Notes: a model not told the origin generated them from the sequence alone. Positions 11,298 through 21,304 are shown, counted from the first letter of the stretch. The stretch: DNA of 30,730 nt from Chara braunii (GCA_003427395.1 BFEA01000098.1:1062659-1093388), one strand, 5' to 3'. A program made the numbers and translations.

Positions 11298-12130
11298 GGG
11301 TGCATGGCAGTGCACCCTTGCAGCAATCCCCACCCAGCTCCCAACACGATTCGTATCCCATCGTTGCCGCCATCCCAACCACAGGCTCAAGCACCGCACA
11401 CTCAAGCAGGTGACTGTACCTCAGCGGTCCCCCGTTGCCCAAGTGCCGCCTCTCAAGCGACACGTAGTTGCTATTCTTTTAAGCTTACTAAGGCCGCAAT
11501 TGTGAATTATTTGTATTTTATAAAATTTAGCTTTTTTTATTTAAAAAAAAAATCAAATTGGAATTTTTATCTTTTATTTTTCTTTTTGTTTTCTCATCGT
11601 TTACATTTTATCATTGCGGGTGCATGGCAGTGCACCCTTGCAAAAAACAACCCAGCGCCCAACACGCTCAGCACCCCATCGCCGCCACCAAACAACAGGC
11701 TTTACCACAACATACTCACGCACGTGACTATGTCTCTGCGATCCCCCGTTGCCCAAGCGCCGCTCCCCAAGTGAAGCGTAGTTGTTATATTTTTTTAAGC
11801 TTACTAAGGACGCAATCGTCAGTGTATTCAATAATATTTAGATTTTTTAACTATTTTACTTTTTATATATATTTATTTTTTATTTATTCTTACTATTTCC
11901 GTATATATCATACAAAAAGATAAAGATTGATGCTCCACCAATCGTTGGAATTATCGTTGTGCCTCCATCAATCGTTTGGAATTTTGTGACAAACAACAGG
12001 CTCTAGCATACTCACGCACGCGATTGTTTCTCCGCGATTCCTCGTTGCCCAAGCGCCGCTTCCAAAGTGACGCGTAGTTGTTACTCTTTTAAGCGCAATC
12101 GTCAATTATTTGTATTTCATAATATTTAGT
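11298..12130. repeat. Three-copy tandem repeat of about 318 bp
   Basis: Copies begin at about 11298 and 11615 with GCGGGTGCATGGCAGTGCAC, which itself folds as GGGTGCA/TGCACCC. Both contain CCCGTTGCCCAAG and end in TTTTAAGCTTACTAAGG and T-rich sequence. A third, 5'-shortened copy lies at about 11993-12130. GC-rich heads alternate with AT-rich tails. Confidence 0.85.
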
Positions 12131-12720
12131 TTTTTTGTTTATGTTTTAATTTTTAATTTATATATTTTTTTCATCTTTTAATTATATTTTATTTTTTTAT
12201 TTTTTTTATTTTTATCTATTTGTTTTTCATTTATTCTTTGTATATATTATGCAAAAATACAAGAAGATAAAGATTGATGCCTATTATTTGATATTTCTTT
12301 TGTTTATTTTTAAAAAAAATATCGTTATGCCTCCACAAATATTTTTAATTTTTAATTTTATTTTTAATTTTTAATTTTTTTATTTTTTATTTTTTATTTT
12401 TATATCCTATTAAAAGATTTTAATTAATTATTTCCTATTTTTTATTTTTTGTTTTTTATTTTTTATTTTTCTATATATTTATTTTCTATTATATGTATTA
12501 GACATTTTCGTATCTTTTTATTTAAATTATATATTTAGAAGGTTTTGTTTTTTTGTTTGTTTTTATTCTTAAGTTCTTCTTATTGTCTTGAAGACCCTGG
12601 TGGGGGCCAACGTCTATATGAATTGTATGTGTATTTTTGTTTTTTTGTTGGGATTTTTTTGTTTTGTGGATAGAGTTCGTTTTCCGTCAAGGTGGGGCTT
12701 GCTTCCGTGTTTATCACATC
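12131..12720. other. AT-rich low-complexity spacer
   Basis: The sequence is mostly TTTTTATTTT-type words with no coding sign. It becomes more mixed after about 12560. Confidence 0.6.
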
Positions 12721-12738
12721 CACAACGTCGGAAGCTTG

Positions 12739-12746
12739 CTATATAG
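12739..12746 (+). promoter_or_regulatory. Possible TATA box
   Basis: CTATATAGG lies about 240 bases before the plus-strand ORF at 12983. Only the motif supports it. Confidence 0.2.
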
Positions 12747-12982
12747 GAGGGAGAGTCTTGGCAGAGATGCGGGTTTTATAAGTACTCGTGTACCAATCAG
12801 TGCAGGGTAGTGCTGTTGTATGACGCCGGTGTATGCTTGCAAGGTCGGTTATCGTCAGAGGGGAAAGGAGATTGTGCGGGCGTGTCGGGTTTGTTTAGAG
12901 CGGTGTATGTTTCGCCAGGGGAACAAAGAGCAAGATTGTGTTACTTTTTGGCAATCTTGGAGACGTAAGCAGAGGGCAAGGG

Positions 12983-13366
12983 ATGCCCATAATGGATTAC
13001 CAGGTGGCATATTATGGCGCCGTGGATGGCGACACCATCCTGATTCCGGAGCGGGTGCATCAGCGTGATGCTGTGGTTGGTGCGGAGCCATGGGGATCAT
13101 TACTGGAGGGTCGCAGCATGACGAGGACGTATGATGTAGATTTAAATGGTCGTATGGCTCTTCGTGTGGGGGTTGGTTTTTCCTATCTTCGGGGATCTTT
13201 AGTTGCTCTTCGTTTCTATCTGCGTCGATTTGGCGAAGTGATTCCCATAGGGGAGTCAATGGAAGGCAAGGATATCCTGTTGTGCATCCTAAGGGCATTG
13301 GTGACTGCACTTGCTACTGAACATCAAGGTTTTATTGTTCCGACGACCGGTTGGGTGTGGCAGTAG
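12983..13366 (+). CDS. Hypothetical small protein
   Basis: The frame is open from just after a TAG near 12896 to TAG 13364-13366. I chose the first in-frame ATG at 12983, giving 127 residues. The sequence is of balanced, globular composition: an acidic N-terminal part (MDYQVAYYGAVDGDTILIPE), a Gly/Arg-rich middle and a hydrophobic-basic segment LRFYLRRFGEVIPIGE, ending in TTGWVWQ. I recognise no family and see no signal peptide or clear membrane helix. It lies opposite to the RT gene, inside the element. It could be cargo, a host fragment or chance. Confidence 0.3.
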   Translation: MPIMDYQVAYYGAVDGDTILIPERVHQRDAVVGAEPWGSLLEGRSMTRTYDVDLNGRMALRVGVGFSYLRGSLVALRFYLRRFGEVIPIGESMEGKDILLCILRALVTALATEHQGFIVPTTGWVWQ

Positions 13367-13948
13367 AAGATCTTTTATCGCGCCAGGGGTTATGGGGGGA
13401 GATAAAGGAGTATGAGGGTTACCAGTAGGTACTTCAGTAGGGTGGCATGCAACGCTTTGAGGTCTGTGGTTTCGTGAATCCTATGTCTTAACCGGAACTA
13501 ATGGAGCGATCTCTTCGTAAATCAGAGTTCGTGTATCGGACGTTTGAGAGCTAAACCGGCCTAATAATCGCAAGCATATGTTTCCTCAGGTCGATGAATA
13601 ACCTTACAAGGTGATTGGTGTTGTGTATGCATATTTTCATAGTCAGCTTGAAGCTCAACATTCGCGCCGTTAGCGATTTTTTTTTCGAAGAAGGGATGGT
13701 TTTCAGACCTTTCGCGTGGGTGTGGGGTATGTACGTAAGTTTGTTTATTTGCGTTGCGGGTGGTAATTTCGTGCTTAATTGTCATTTTCAGGAGTAATAG
13801 TGCACTGGATCGTCCGGTCCTATCACTTGTTCGGTAGGTGTGTGTGCAGAAGAGGAAAGGAGTTGTATCAACACCAACCCTTATTTGGACGTGCTATGAG
13901 GACTAGGATCTTTTTCTAAGACGGGTACTGGGATATAGTTTTTTACAG
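13367..13948. other. Spacer
   Basis: No convincing gene. It ends with TTTTTTACAG (13939-13948), which looks like a splice acceptor for the plus strand, directly before ATGGGG at 13949. Confidence 0.3.
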
Positions 13949-14137
13949 ATGGGGTTAAGTCGAAATCATACTGACGAGTTTTGCCAATCTTGTTTTGCGC
14001 AACCACACCCTTCATGTTTGTATGCTGGGCATCACGACTCGTGTGTACCATTGCTTAAGATGTGTAGAGAAATTTGTGCATTCTATCATTGTGAATTTTT
14101 GGTGTGTACTGGAGGTTATATTTTATTCAAGGCCTGA
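13949..14137 (+). CDS. Cysteine-rich ORF, possible exon
   Basis: A 62-codon ORF begins with ATG directly after the acceptor-like TTTTTTACAG. It is rich in Cys and His (FCQSC, then CREICAFYHCEF). The frame is the same as that of the pieces at 14222-15091. A second frame across the same bases is also open, so which one is real, if either, is unclear. Confidence 0.2.
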   Translation: MGLSRNHTDEFCQSCFAQPHPSCLYAGHHDSCVPLLKMCREICAFYHCEFLVCTGGYILFKA

Positions 14138-14221
14138 TATGTTTATCTTTATAGACGAAGGCATATTGCATGCATTAACCCCTTGATATTTTTTATTTTT
14201 ATTTTTTTATATGAAATTAAT

Positions 14222-14644
14222 ATGAAAAAGCAAAGCCGATCTCCTATCCTAACAAATCTTTTCACTGGAAGCTTGTTGCGTCAAGTAGGAATTAAGCATA
14301 CACATATGACGAACCAGCAACTTCGTCTGTTTCAGTTGAGAAAAAACGGGGGGGATAAGTTCCTACTGTGCGGTTTTATGGGCAAGAATGAGAGGACTTA
14401 CACGTACAGTGGTACATAGCTCTTATGGGATCATGAGTTATTCACAAGGGATTGTCCATCCATTCTCATGAAGAAATCTTCTCCCGATAAGTACAGGCAG
14501 GCCAACCAACGGGCAAACTGTATGTGCAAGTTTCTTTACGCAAAAAACGGTTCTTTCACAACAGAAGAAACCCATTACGAAGTGTATTCTTACCATACAG
14601 CATGCCATATCCAGAAAGAACATATGAAGGACATCGCAGAGTAA
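14222..14644 (+). pseudogene. Unknown ORF with an in-frame TAG
   Basis: From ATG 14222 (MKKQSRSPILTNLF) the frame is open to TAG 14417-14419. It then continues in the same frame with protein-like composition (LLWDHELFTRDCPSI, later CMCKFLYAKNGSF) to TAA near 14644. It is lysine-rich with scattered Cys and His. I do not recognise it. The next piece (14738-15091) is in the same frame after another TAG, so one older gene may run through all of it. Chance open frames remain possible. Confidence 0.3.
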
Positions 14645-14737
14645 CAAGAATGGTTAGGCGACCAATTATATAGCGTGGTATTATCCCTAGCGAAACATCT
14701 GTCTGAGTGTATGGTGTGCATGGAAGCTTTTAGTTAG

Positions 14738-15091
14738 TATGTTAGAAATTTTATCGTACAAGAAAGGCATCCGTGTGTATGCGTGTTAAGTAATGTGAAT
14801 GCTGGGTGCGTATCCGTTGGTGATCGTGTTAGCCAATTAAGCCGAAAAATAAGGAGATACGCATATCAGACATTAAAGATAGCACAGTTATACGAATTTA
14901 ACAGTTTGACTGAGAAAGCCTCATACGTGCCTGTGTGCCGGCGATACGCATATCAGACATTAACGATGGAACAGTTATACGAATTTAACAGTTCGATGGG
15001 AGAGGAACTCTTTCAGTTTCGTCGAAACAGTCATTTTGATTCAATGTTTGTTACATCAGTAAGGCTATATACATGTATATTCTGGTACTGA
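14738..15091 (+). pseudogene. ORF with a 29-residue tandem repeat
   Basis: The frame is open from after TAG 14735-14737 to TGA 15089-15091, with no early ATG. An 87-bp direct repeat (starting at about 14856 and 14943) encodes RRYAYQTLKIAQLYEFNS and RRYAYQTLTMEQLYEFNS. The period of 29 codons preserves frame, and the changes look protein-tolerant. Function unknown. Confidence 0.35.
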
Positions 15092-16430
15092 TGTTAGCTC
15101 ACAACTTGACCTGTAACCTAAAGAACCAACTCTATGTGAGTTTCAGAATAATTTTCGTATAGAGAGGATATTTATTTAACCCAACCTGCGAGATTTATAA
15201 TAACGCCATTATGGCGGAATCTGATCGTAGAAGAATGGTATTTTTGAGGTTATGCGAGTACTAGATTTCAGGATTACGGTAATGTGATCATCCGTATATG
15301 TCGTCGTTTATACGGAAGCGACATTTTTTCAATTCTGGCTCTGACAGAAAGGTATTTCGATCGATGATAAAAAATAGTAACAAGGAGATCAAAGGTTGAG
15401 GCGTCAAGTACTCATGGCATTAAAAAAAAAAGAGGTGGAAATTGAGAGCGTCTATTGCAGTATTACAACATAAAAAATCATCATTTCACGAATTCGTCAC
15501 AGCAATCATGCATGCGCGTAGCGAAAATGGGTGTGACAGTCTTTTATCCCTGTTTCGAAGCTTTCTGTCGCATCTATTTTTTTAATATCGTTATCTGTCA
15601 ATGGTTAGACATATGATAGCAAATTTGTAGCGCATATTGTACAGGTGAGTAGATGAGTTTTTTATTCATCATACGTATATGTGTGTGGTGCGCTTGTTTT
15701 CGATGATCAGTTGGTTGTATGATGTGGGGTGACGGTCGGGTGTGACCTTAATATTACAGTTGAGCGCGATCTGATTAAGTTTTATATTCGGAGAATCGAG
15801 GAACAAGGAAGTGGTTTAGGGTATCAATACATGAAAAAGCCGTAAGATCTTTTATGCAGGTTTTAGTTACGTTGTTTATTCATGAAATGGAAGGTTTCTT
15901 CTGAAAAAATAGTGTCGAAGTAAAGCTACATATTCATGGGATTAGTTATGCATCGAAATATAATCGTACAAACTAGAAGATCACCTTAGTATTGGTGTAG
16001 GAGACATAGTCTAGTGAAGTTGACAATCTAAATGGTGGGGTGAGCTATGCACGGGGTCTCGAAGCGGTCAGCCGATTAGCAAAGTGCTATGAAGCCTAGG
16101 ATCAGGACACAGGGCGATTATAAAAGCATGCCAGCGGGACTGACGAAGAGTATGTGCGTGTATAAACGCATATGTGTATCTTCTTTGAAATAGAACCACG
16201 TCCATGTATTGGCGGTAGAGTAAACTATTTACTGTATATTAAATGCGCGGATACGTATAGATTTTACGTGATATTCCACTATGCAGCAACTATAGCTGAC
16301 AACCCCTGTAAAGAACCTCTTGTGTACAAGGCCGCCAACGTGGATGTAGGTTGAGCGGCGGTTGTGTGTCATATCGACACGCTTGCATACAGTCAGAAAA
16401 AGAAAGGAACAGAACATCGGGCAACAAAAC
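15092..16430. other. Unassigned stretch
   Basis: No recognisable gene, RNA or long repeat. A 60-codon plus-strand ORF at 16172-16354 has ordinary composition but no support. Confidence 0.4.
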
Positions 16431-16431
16431 G

Positions 16432-16835
16432 ACTCCTAGATGACACGTCTCACATGCAAGCATTACCTCGCAGCACATAGGCCAAACAGCAAGACCAATC
16501 AAAACATTCTTAACTACAAAAAAAGAAAGGCACGTGCGCCCCTTATCACAATGTGACAACTAAAAAATGAGGATAATCCCAGATGACGATTCCCACATAC
16601 AAGCACCGCGCTGTGCTCAAAAAGGCCGCTCAGCATGAAACGATCAACCAAGGTGCCCTAAAAAATCGAAGCAAACAAACTTAAAATAAAAACTAAAATG
16701 ACAATCCTAGATGACAAGTCCCACATGCAAGCCCCGCCCCTGCCATCTATCTGCCAAACGATGAGTCAAGACCAACCACACTCGTCTGCAGAATGATAAC
16801 CAGATGACCAATCCTTCATGAAGCACCGCCATCCC
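16432..16835. repeat. Diverged tandem repeat, four units
   Basis: The motif ATCC(T/C)AGATGAC...CACATGCAAGC recurs at about 16432, 16574, 16703 and 16799, with unequal spacing of about 140, 130 and 95 bases and A/C-rich sequence between. Confidence 0.65.
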
Positions 16836-17280
16836 TGTCTAAGATAGACTAAATAACAGGATGAGGTCAAACAAGATTCTCAAAAATTCTACCAAATCTA
16901 TAAAAAAAAAGAGACGGGACCATTTAGTAGGTGCACAGAAAACGCAGCATCCCAACAAAAGGGAAAAGGGAAAACTACACCAAATTAAAAATATGTATTC
17001 TCTTTCATGAGAAAGGCATTTAGTTTTTACTCTAGTGCAGGTATGAAGGCGCAATGTAGTAAGAGCGGATTCGTATGGCGCCTGCGGATGTAAAGACGAA
17101 AAAAGCAGTATACAAATTCAAAGAACCATTCGTGTAGGTGCGCGAGCAAGTTAGTTTAGATAATTTATGGGCAGGCTTTGTTCGTGTGAGTGTAAATAGT
17201 TATATGTGCCGTAAAAGGTATGTTTGCGGGTATGGTTTTTGGTATGTTATAGATAGAGTGGTATGGTGATGGGAGATATA

Positions 17281-17326
17281 CGGGGGGTGGGGGGTGGGGG
17301 GTGGGGGTTGGGGGGTTGGGGGTACG
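17281..17326 (+). other. G-quadruplex-forming tract 1
   Basis: Six or more runs of five to six Gs are separated by T or TT. This is a very strong quadruplex pattern on the plus strand, and C-rich in the RT-sense RNA. Confidence 0.8.
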
Positions 17327-17573
17327 TTCACAAAAATTACATATGTGTTTCATTCTGATCTTTGTTGTGTGTAGGAAGAGCGCGAGGGAGCAAGCGAGCG
17401 GGGGTGTATATGCATGTGTTTGTCATGGTGTGGTTTGCGTCGTGATAAAAAAAACGTACTAGAAGCAGCGGTGGGAACGGTTATACGAGTCAGCCATAGC
17501 GACTATTTATTTCAAGCATGAATGTAGTAGTGTAGTGATGGTTGATGGAGACAACACAATTGCGAATAAGGAT

Positions 17574-17616
17574 GGGGGGATGGTGGTGGGGGATGGGGGG
17601 TGGGGGGTCAGGGGAA
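17574..17616 (+). other. G-quadruplex-forming tract 2
   Basis: A second G-rich tract, with runs of four to six Gs in GGTGGGGGATGGGGGGTGGG-like sequence, lies about 130 bases from the pseudo-LTR edge, which itself begins with seven Gs. Confidence 0.75.
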
Positions 17617-17741
17617 GAGTTAGTGTAACGTTTCGTCAATCACGGTTAGGAGTTGGATAGTTTAGTTGAGTATGCATTGTCCTGCCAGTAGGGGAGTCAA
17701 CCCCTACATAGCGACACGATCAAGGATCCGGGTATGTGTGT

Positions 17742-19660
17742 GGGGGGGTTGTGTACGTAACACAACCATCCCACGTAATGTGGGAAACAGGACAGTACCC
17801 AAGAATATCCATTAGTACATGGCTTATTTCTAGCCATGGATGACGTACGTTACGCAGGCAGTCTAGGTTAGGGGTCACAGGAGCATAAATTAGTATGTTA
17901 GTGTTAGTATGTTAGGGATTAGGAGAGGACAAAAAGCCCAACCGTAGGGGGGGTGCACGCCTTTAAGAGCGCTTTTCGCCGCCTAGCACCCATAGCAGCT
18001 CATCAGAGGGGTTAGCTTAGTAATCAAATGATCCTGTTAGGAAACAGATAGGAGAGGGAGAGAGGGGGGAAGAAGATGGTGGGCGTTTTGAGGGTGATAT
18101 AGAGTTAGGAAGTCATACCTGTGTCGTCATAGCCGGTGCCGCAAGATTGTTAGCAATCGCCATGGTAGGAGTTATGGCTCTCACAGCGAGGTATCAGCAA
18201 TCTCACGGTGGACGTACAGCGTGCAGTGCGTTGTGCTGCGACCGACAGAAGCCAGGTACCCACTTTGCTTTCAACCGAACAGTAGTGTTATGGCAAGAGC
18301 AACTGGGGGGGCTCTCGTTACGTGGGAAGGGAGACGTAGTGTAAGCGCCGTCGTTTGCAATTGGGTAGTGCGAATATCCATGCAATAGCATACGTAGCAG
18401 CGATGCATGTCGCATGCAGCAGCATGAAGGGGAGAGTGGATGTGCAGGGGATGTTTGTATAGTAGAGCGAACCATGGTAAGGGTGATATTTTTCCAAGGG
18501 TATGTTGTGGGTATGTGAGTGATAGTACCATGTGTGCGCGTAGAAGGGTGCAAGGTAGGTGAAGGGCTCCTTGCAACAATTGCTCGGGGTGTAGTCTTTT
18601 TTTGTGAAGCCATATCTGCAGCACTAGTTGTGTAGGTGTAGTTTGTCAAGTGGGTCTGTGGTAACATTTGTCGTTCGTGCTAGTATGTGCTGTAAGGGGT
18701 CTGTTTGCAGTTTGTGGGCATAGGAGTTGGTCTGTTCCGCGTGGGAGCAGAGTTTGGCAGGGTAGTTCTTGTCTTATCACATTGTCTTGTCGTGCATGAG
18801 CATGCGTAGTTGCGTGTCTTTTTCGTTGTTGGTGGGAAGTACTGGCTATGGGGGAAGTGCCTGTCGTTGTGTTTCGTTTTGTCTTGTAGGGGTGGGATTT
18901 TAATTTGAGTATATTGTCAGCGTCGTTTCGGAGTGGTGCAAACTTTTTTGTTTTCAGTATAATTTTTCTGGGGGGCTTTTCCGTAATGTTTTAAACTATT
19001 TGAAAACACGCGAATCGGTACCTAAGTTACGCGTGTGAAAGAAATTTATTGGTTTCGTATAAGGGCAAGCATACCCATAATTTTAGTGCGAATTGTGGTT
19101 GATATGGTGAAGAAGGTAGCTTGTGTAATTCTAAATGGTTAGTAAGGGTTACGGGTTTCTAGTGGGGGTATGCATAATGGTTGTATTGAGGGTTGTAACA
19201 TGGGAAGTGGATTATACGGGTATTTGCACATGGCTAGTAGCATGACATTTCCGGTTGTTTTTTATAAAAAATAACGGGGGCATCATGTGTTCTCCGAAGG
19301 TGTAATTTGCTAATTTGTTGCTGGTTATCCTTTTAGTTTTATTATATTTTTGGGTATTATGGCCATTTATCTGTGTTGAAAAAATATATATATATAATAA
19401 TAACAATAATAAATAAAAATAATATTTTTTTTTAATTATTATTAATTTATTAAACTATTCATAGCTTATTTTAATTATGAATTTTACTTAAAAGATTTTT
19501 TGATTTTTATTTCTTTATTTATTATTGTTTACTTCTTATTCTTTAATTTTATTTTTAATTTTTAATTTTTAATTTTTTTTTTTTTAATTTCTTATTTTCA
19601 CTTTTATTTTTCAATTATTTTTCTAAAATGTTTTTTAATATGTGTGTGTGTGTGTGTGTG
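17742..19660 (-). repeat. Pseudo-LTR copy B (5' copy in RT sense)
   Basis: Direct copy of 1-1984. It starts at a seven-G run and ends at a (GT)n run near 19640-19663. Beyond it lies (TCAA)n DNA instead of the hairpin motif that follows copy A, which defines this side as the outer edge of the element. Confidence 0.85.
17960..18010 (-). ncRNA. Hammerhead ribozyme, type I, copy B
   Basis: Same architecture as copy A. CUGAUGA is at 18006-18000; stem II is GCUGC/GCGGC (17999-17995 with 17982-17978), here with the canonical G-C pair next to the core; GAA is at 17977-17975; stem III is AAG/CUU (17974-17972 with 17967-17965) with loop CGCU; the cleavage-site base is A17964. Stem I (18010-18007 with 17963-17960) has one mismatch at its second pair. 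The fault differs from the one in copy A, so the ancestor probably had neither. Confidence 0.8.
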
Positions 19661-19663
19661 TGC

Positions 19664-19684
19664 GCGCGCGAGCGTTCAATTAAC

Positions 19685-19723
<39 letters not shown>

Positions 19724-19810
19724 CCAATCAATCAATCAAGCGATCCCCCCCCGAAAAAAAAAACAATCAAACCAATCAATCAATCAATCAATCAATCAAC
19801 CAATCAATCG

Positions 19811-19851
<41 letters not shown>

Positions 19852-19920
19852 CCAACCAATTAATCAATCAATCAATCCCCCCCCCCCCAAAAAAAAAAAA
19901 ACAATTAAAAACTTGGCAAT
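19664..19920. repeat. (TCAA)n microsatellite with C and A runs
   Basis: Two long (TCAA/AATC)n blocks at about 19676-19740 and 19772-19877 are each followed by a C-run then an A-run. The two units look like a duplication. Confidence 0.9.
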
Positions 19921-19966
19921 GGTTCAATACAGCGGGAAAAAAAAAAAATTAAAGAAAAAAATGAAA

Positions 19967-20008
19967 GGGGGTCCATTATTTTTCTTCCCCCCCCTAAAAT
20001 GGACCCCC
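19967..20008. repeat. Perfect 11-bp inverted repeat
   Basis: GGGGGTCCATT (19967-19977) and AATGGACCCCC (19998-20008) flank a 20-nt spacer. Confidence 0.8.
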
Positions 20009-20094
20009 CCATTTTTAATTCTTTTTCTTTTTTTTCAATGTGGAAAGGTGTGGCTTGGGGTGCGCCCCCGGAATCCCGACCCCAACCTCGGGTA

Positions 20095-20215
20095 GCCCCC
20101 CTCTCCTGCCCGCGGCGCGCGTTTTTCGACCGCGGCCGCCGCGGTGATGACCGCGGGCCCGCTGTCGACCGCATGGGCCGCGGTCATGCCCGCGGTGACC
20201 GAGGCTGCCGGGGAT
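20095..20215. repeat. GC-rich short-repeat cluster
   Basis: GACCGCGG-type words recur (GACCGCGGCCGCC, GACCGCGGGCCCGC, GACCGCATGGGCCGC). It is the spot where the Harbinger homology stops. Confidence 0.5.
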
Positions 20216-20801
20216 ACATAGGTTGCAGGAGTGGGGAAAGAGTCTCTGCGATTTTGTGGAAAACACGTGGCGACATTCGAAGCTTGTCCTTGAAGTAGTC
20301 ATATGTCGCGTCATCACATTGTCGCAGATCCTCCCACGTACCTCCCGTCCGCCGCTTCATCCACCACCTTGGAGTCGCCCGTGGAAACGCGCTGCACCCC
20401 ATCGCATAGCAGACCTGCAGCACCGCGTTGGAAATGGCACCAGCGTCCAAGCACTGGGCAGTCGTCGGCAGCGCGAACAACTTGCGGCATACACGAACAG
20501 CCGCTTTGAACTTCCCCTCGCTGCTCGCCATTTGGCAACGGAAAAGGACGACATTGACGGCCGCAGCGACAGCCGTCCTCTCTGCCGTTGTCAGAACATC
20601 ACACCTGACCTTGCAGTCAATATCCAACCCCGACGCCGCTTCCAAGGACATGACGTCAATAACAACACACGACTCCACAAACGCCACCACGTGGAAGAAC
20701 ACATCGCCGCCTCTGCAGACAACCTTGGACGCCACGCACTGACGACGGTCATGTGCCCGCGACGATGGTGAGAAGTCGATGCCGTCTCCGTTTCTGCGCA
20801 C
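20184..20801 (-). pseudogene. PIF/Harbinger transposase, N-terminal fragment
   Basis: An open minus-strand frame of 205 codons. Its C-terminal third reads PRWWMKRRTGGTWEDLRQCD then DATYDYFKDKLRMSPRVFHK. This pattern of a Trp-rich start, DDAT.dYF..k.RMs...F..i fits the N-terminal region of plant-type Harbinger (DDE_Tnp_4) transposases or their HARBI1-like relatives, as I remember them. The catalytic DDE region is absent: the frame runs into GC-rich repeats after LSPLLQP. The first 120 residues (Ala, Val and Cys rich) are not recognised and may be flanking sequence read by chance. The DNA is much more GC-rich than its neighbours. No terminal inverted repeats were found. Confidence 0.6.
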
Positions 20802-20989
20802 ACGTAGACCTGTGTACTCGTCGACGACAACCGCCGGCCACCATCGTCACTTATGCGAACGCCCCGAACGCCGGACGCTGATGTTATCGGGTGTGAAATG
20901 GACGTCCATCACGCGCCGCCACTCGCAGAGCAAGATTTCGAATTTCGAAAATTTGAACTGTGGCCGTGCGCGCCTTTTCCAATGGCCCC

Positions 20990-21011
20990 TTTTTTTTTTT
21001 TTTTTTTTTTT
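20990..21011. repeat. Poly(T) tract
   Basis: A run of over 20 Ts, probably the poly(A) tail of a minus-strand retrotransposed copy. The element itself was not recognised. Confidence 0.5.
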
Positions 21012-21300
21012 TCCTGCCGTGATTCGAATTCGGGACGGCCAACAGAGGTGGACCAACGCCGTCCGCACGGACACAACTCGATGGACCACCATCGGCCCCA
21101 CCCCCACGTCCGCTTGTAGATATATAAATCTGGCCCCGGGAGCCCCGAGGAATCGTCCTCAGGGGACGACTCCGAGGATGAGTGGAATGAAGGCGGGAAT
21201 TTCCTCGGGCGATTCCAAGGAATCGTCCTCAGGGCCCGAGGACGCCCCGAGGAGTGTCGAACGAGCCCCAAAGACCCTTGAAAATCCAATCGATGGTGCA

Positions 21301-21304
<4 letters not shown>

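Larger units (their letters stand above)
1..19660 (-). mobile_element. Giant Penelope-like retroelement candidate with direct pseudo-LTRs
   Basis: Seen: a block of about 1.9 kb at 1-1984 is repeated in the same orientation at 17742-19660, with scattered single-base differences and small indels. Each copy holds a minus-strand hammerhead ribozyme core, and the space between holds a minus-strand RT gene. Known: Penelope-like elements carry direct pseudo-LTRs with hammerhead ribozymes, and their RT is transcribed in the same sense as the ribozyme, as here. Inferred: one unit of about 17.7 kb from repeat start to repeat start, transcribed on the minus strand. No GIY-YIG endonuclease was found. Its size and extra ORFs recall the giant endonuclease-less Athena terminons. 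All ORFs carry stops, so this copy looks dead. The left edge coincides with the window edge, so target-site duplications cannot be tested. Alternatives are two solo repeats brought together by chance, or a segmental duplication. Confidence 0.6.

Noticed and set aside
12855-13310. Minus-strand 151-codon ORF.
   Set aside because: It is antisense to the more balanced plus-strand ORF 12983-13366 and rich in His, Pro and Cys as expected of a shadow frame.
1-19660. Retroviral-type LTR retrotransposon as explanation of the long direct repeats.
   Set aside because: There are no TG...CA ends, no protease, integrase or RNase H motifs were seen, and the RT motifs and hammerheads fit a Penelope-like element better.
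21010-21045. GATTCGAATTCGGG as a tRNA T-arm.
   Set aside because: The flanking bases do not pair as a 5-bp stem and no A box lies upstream.
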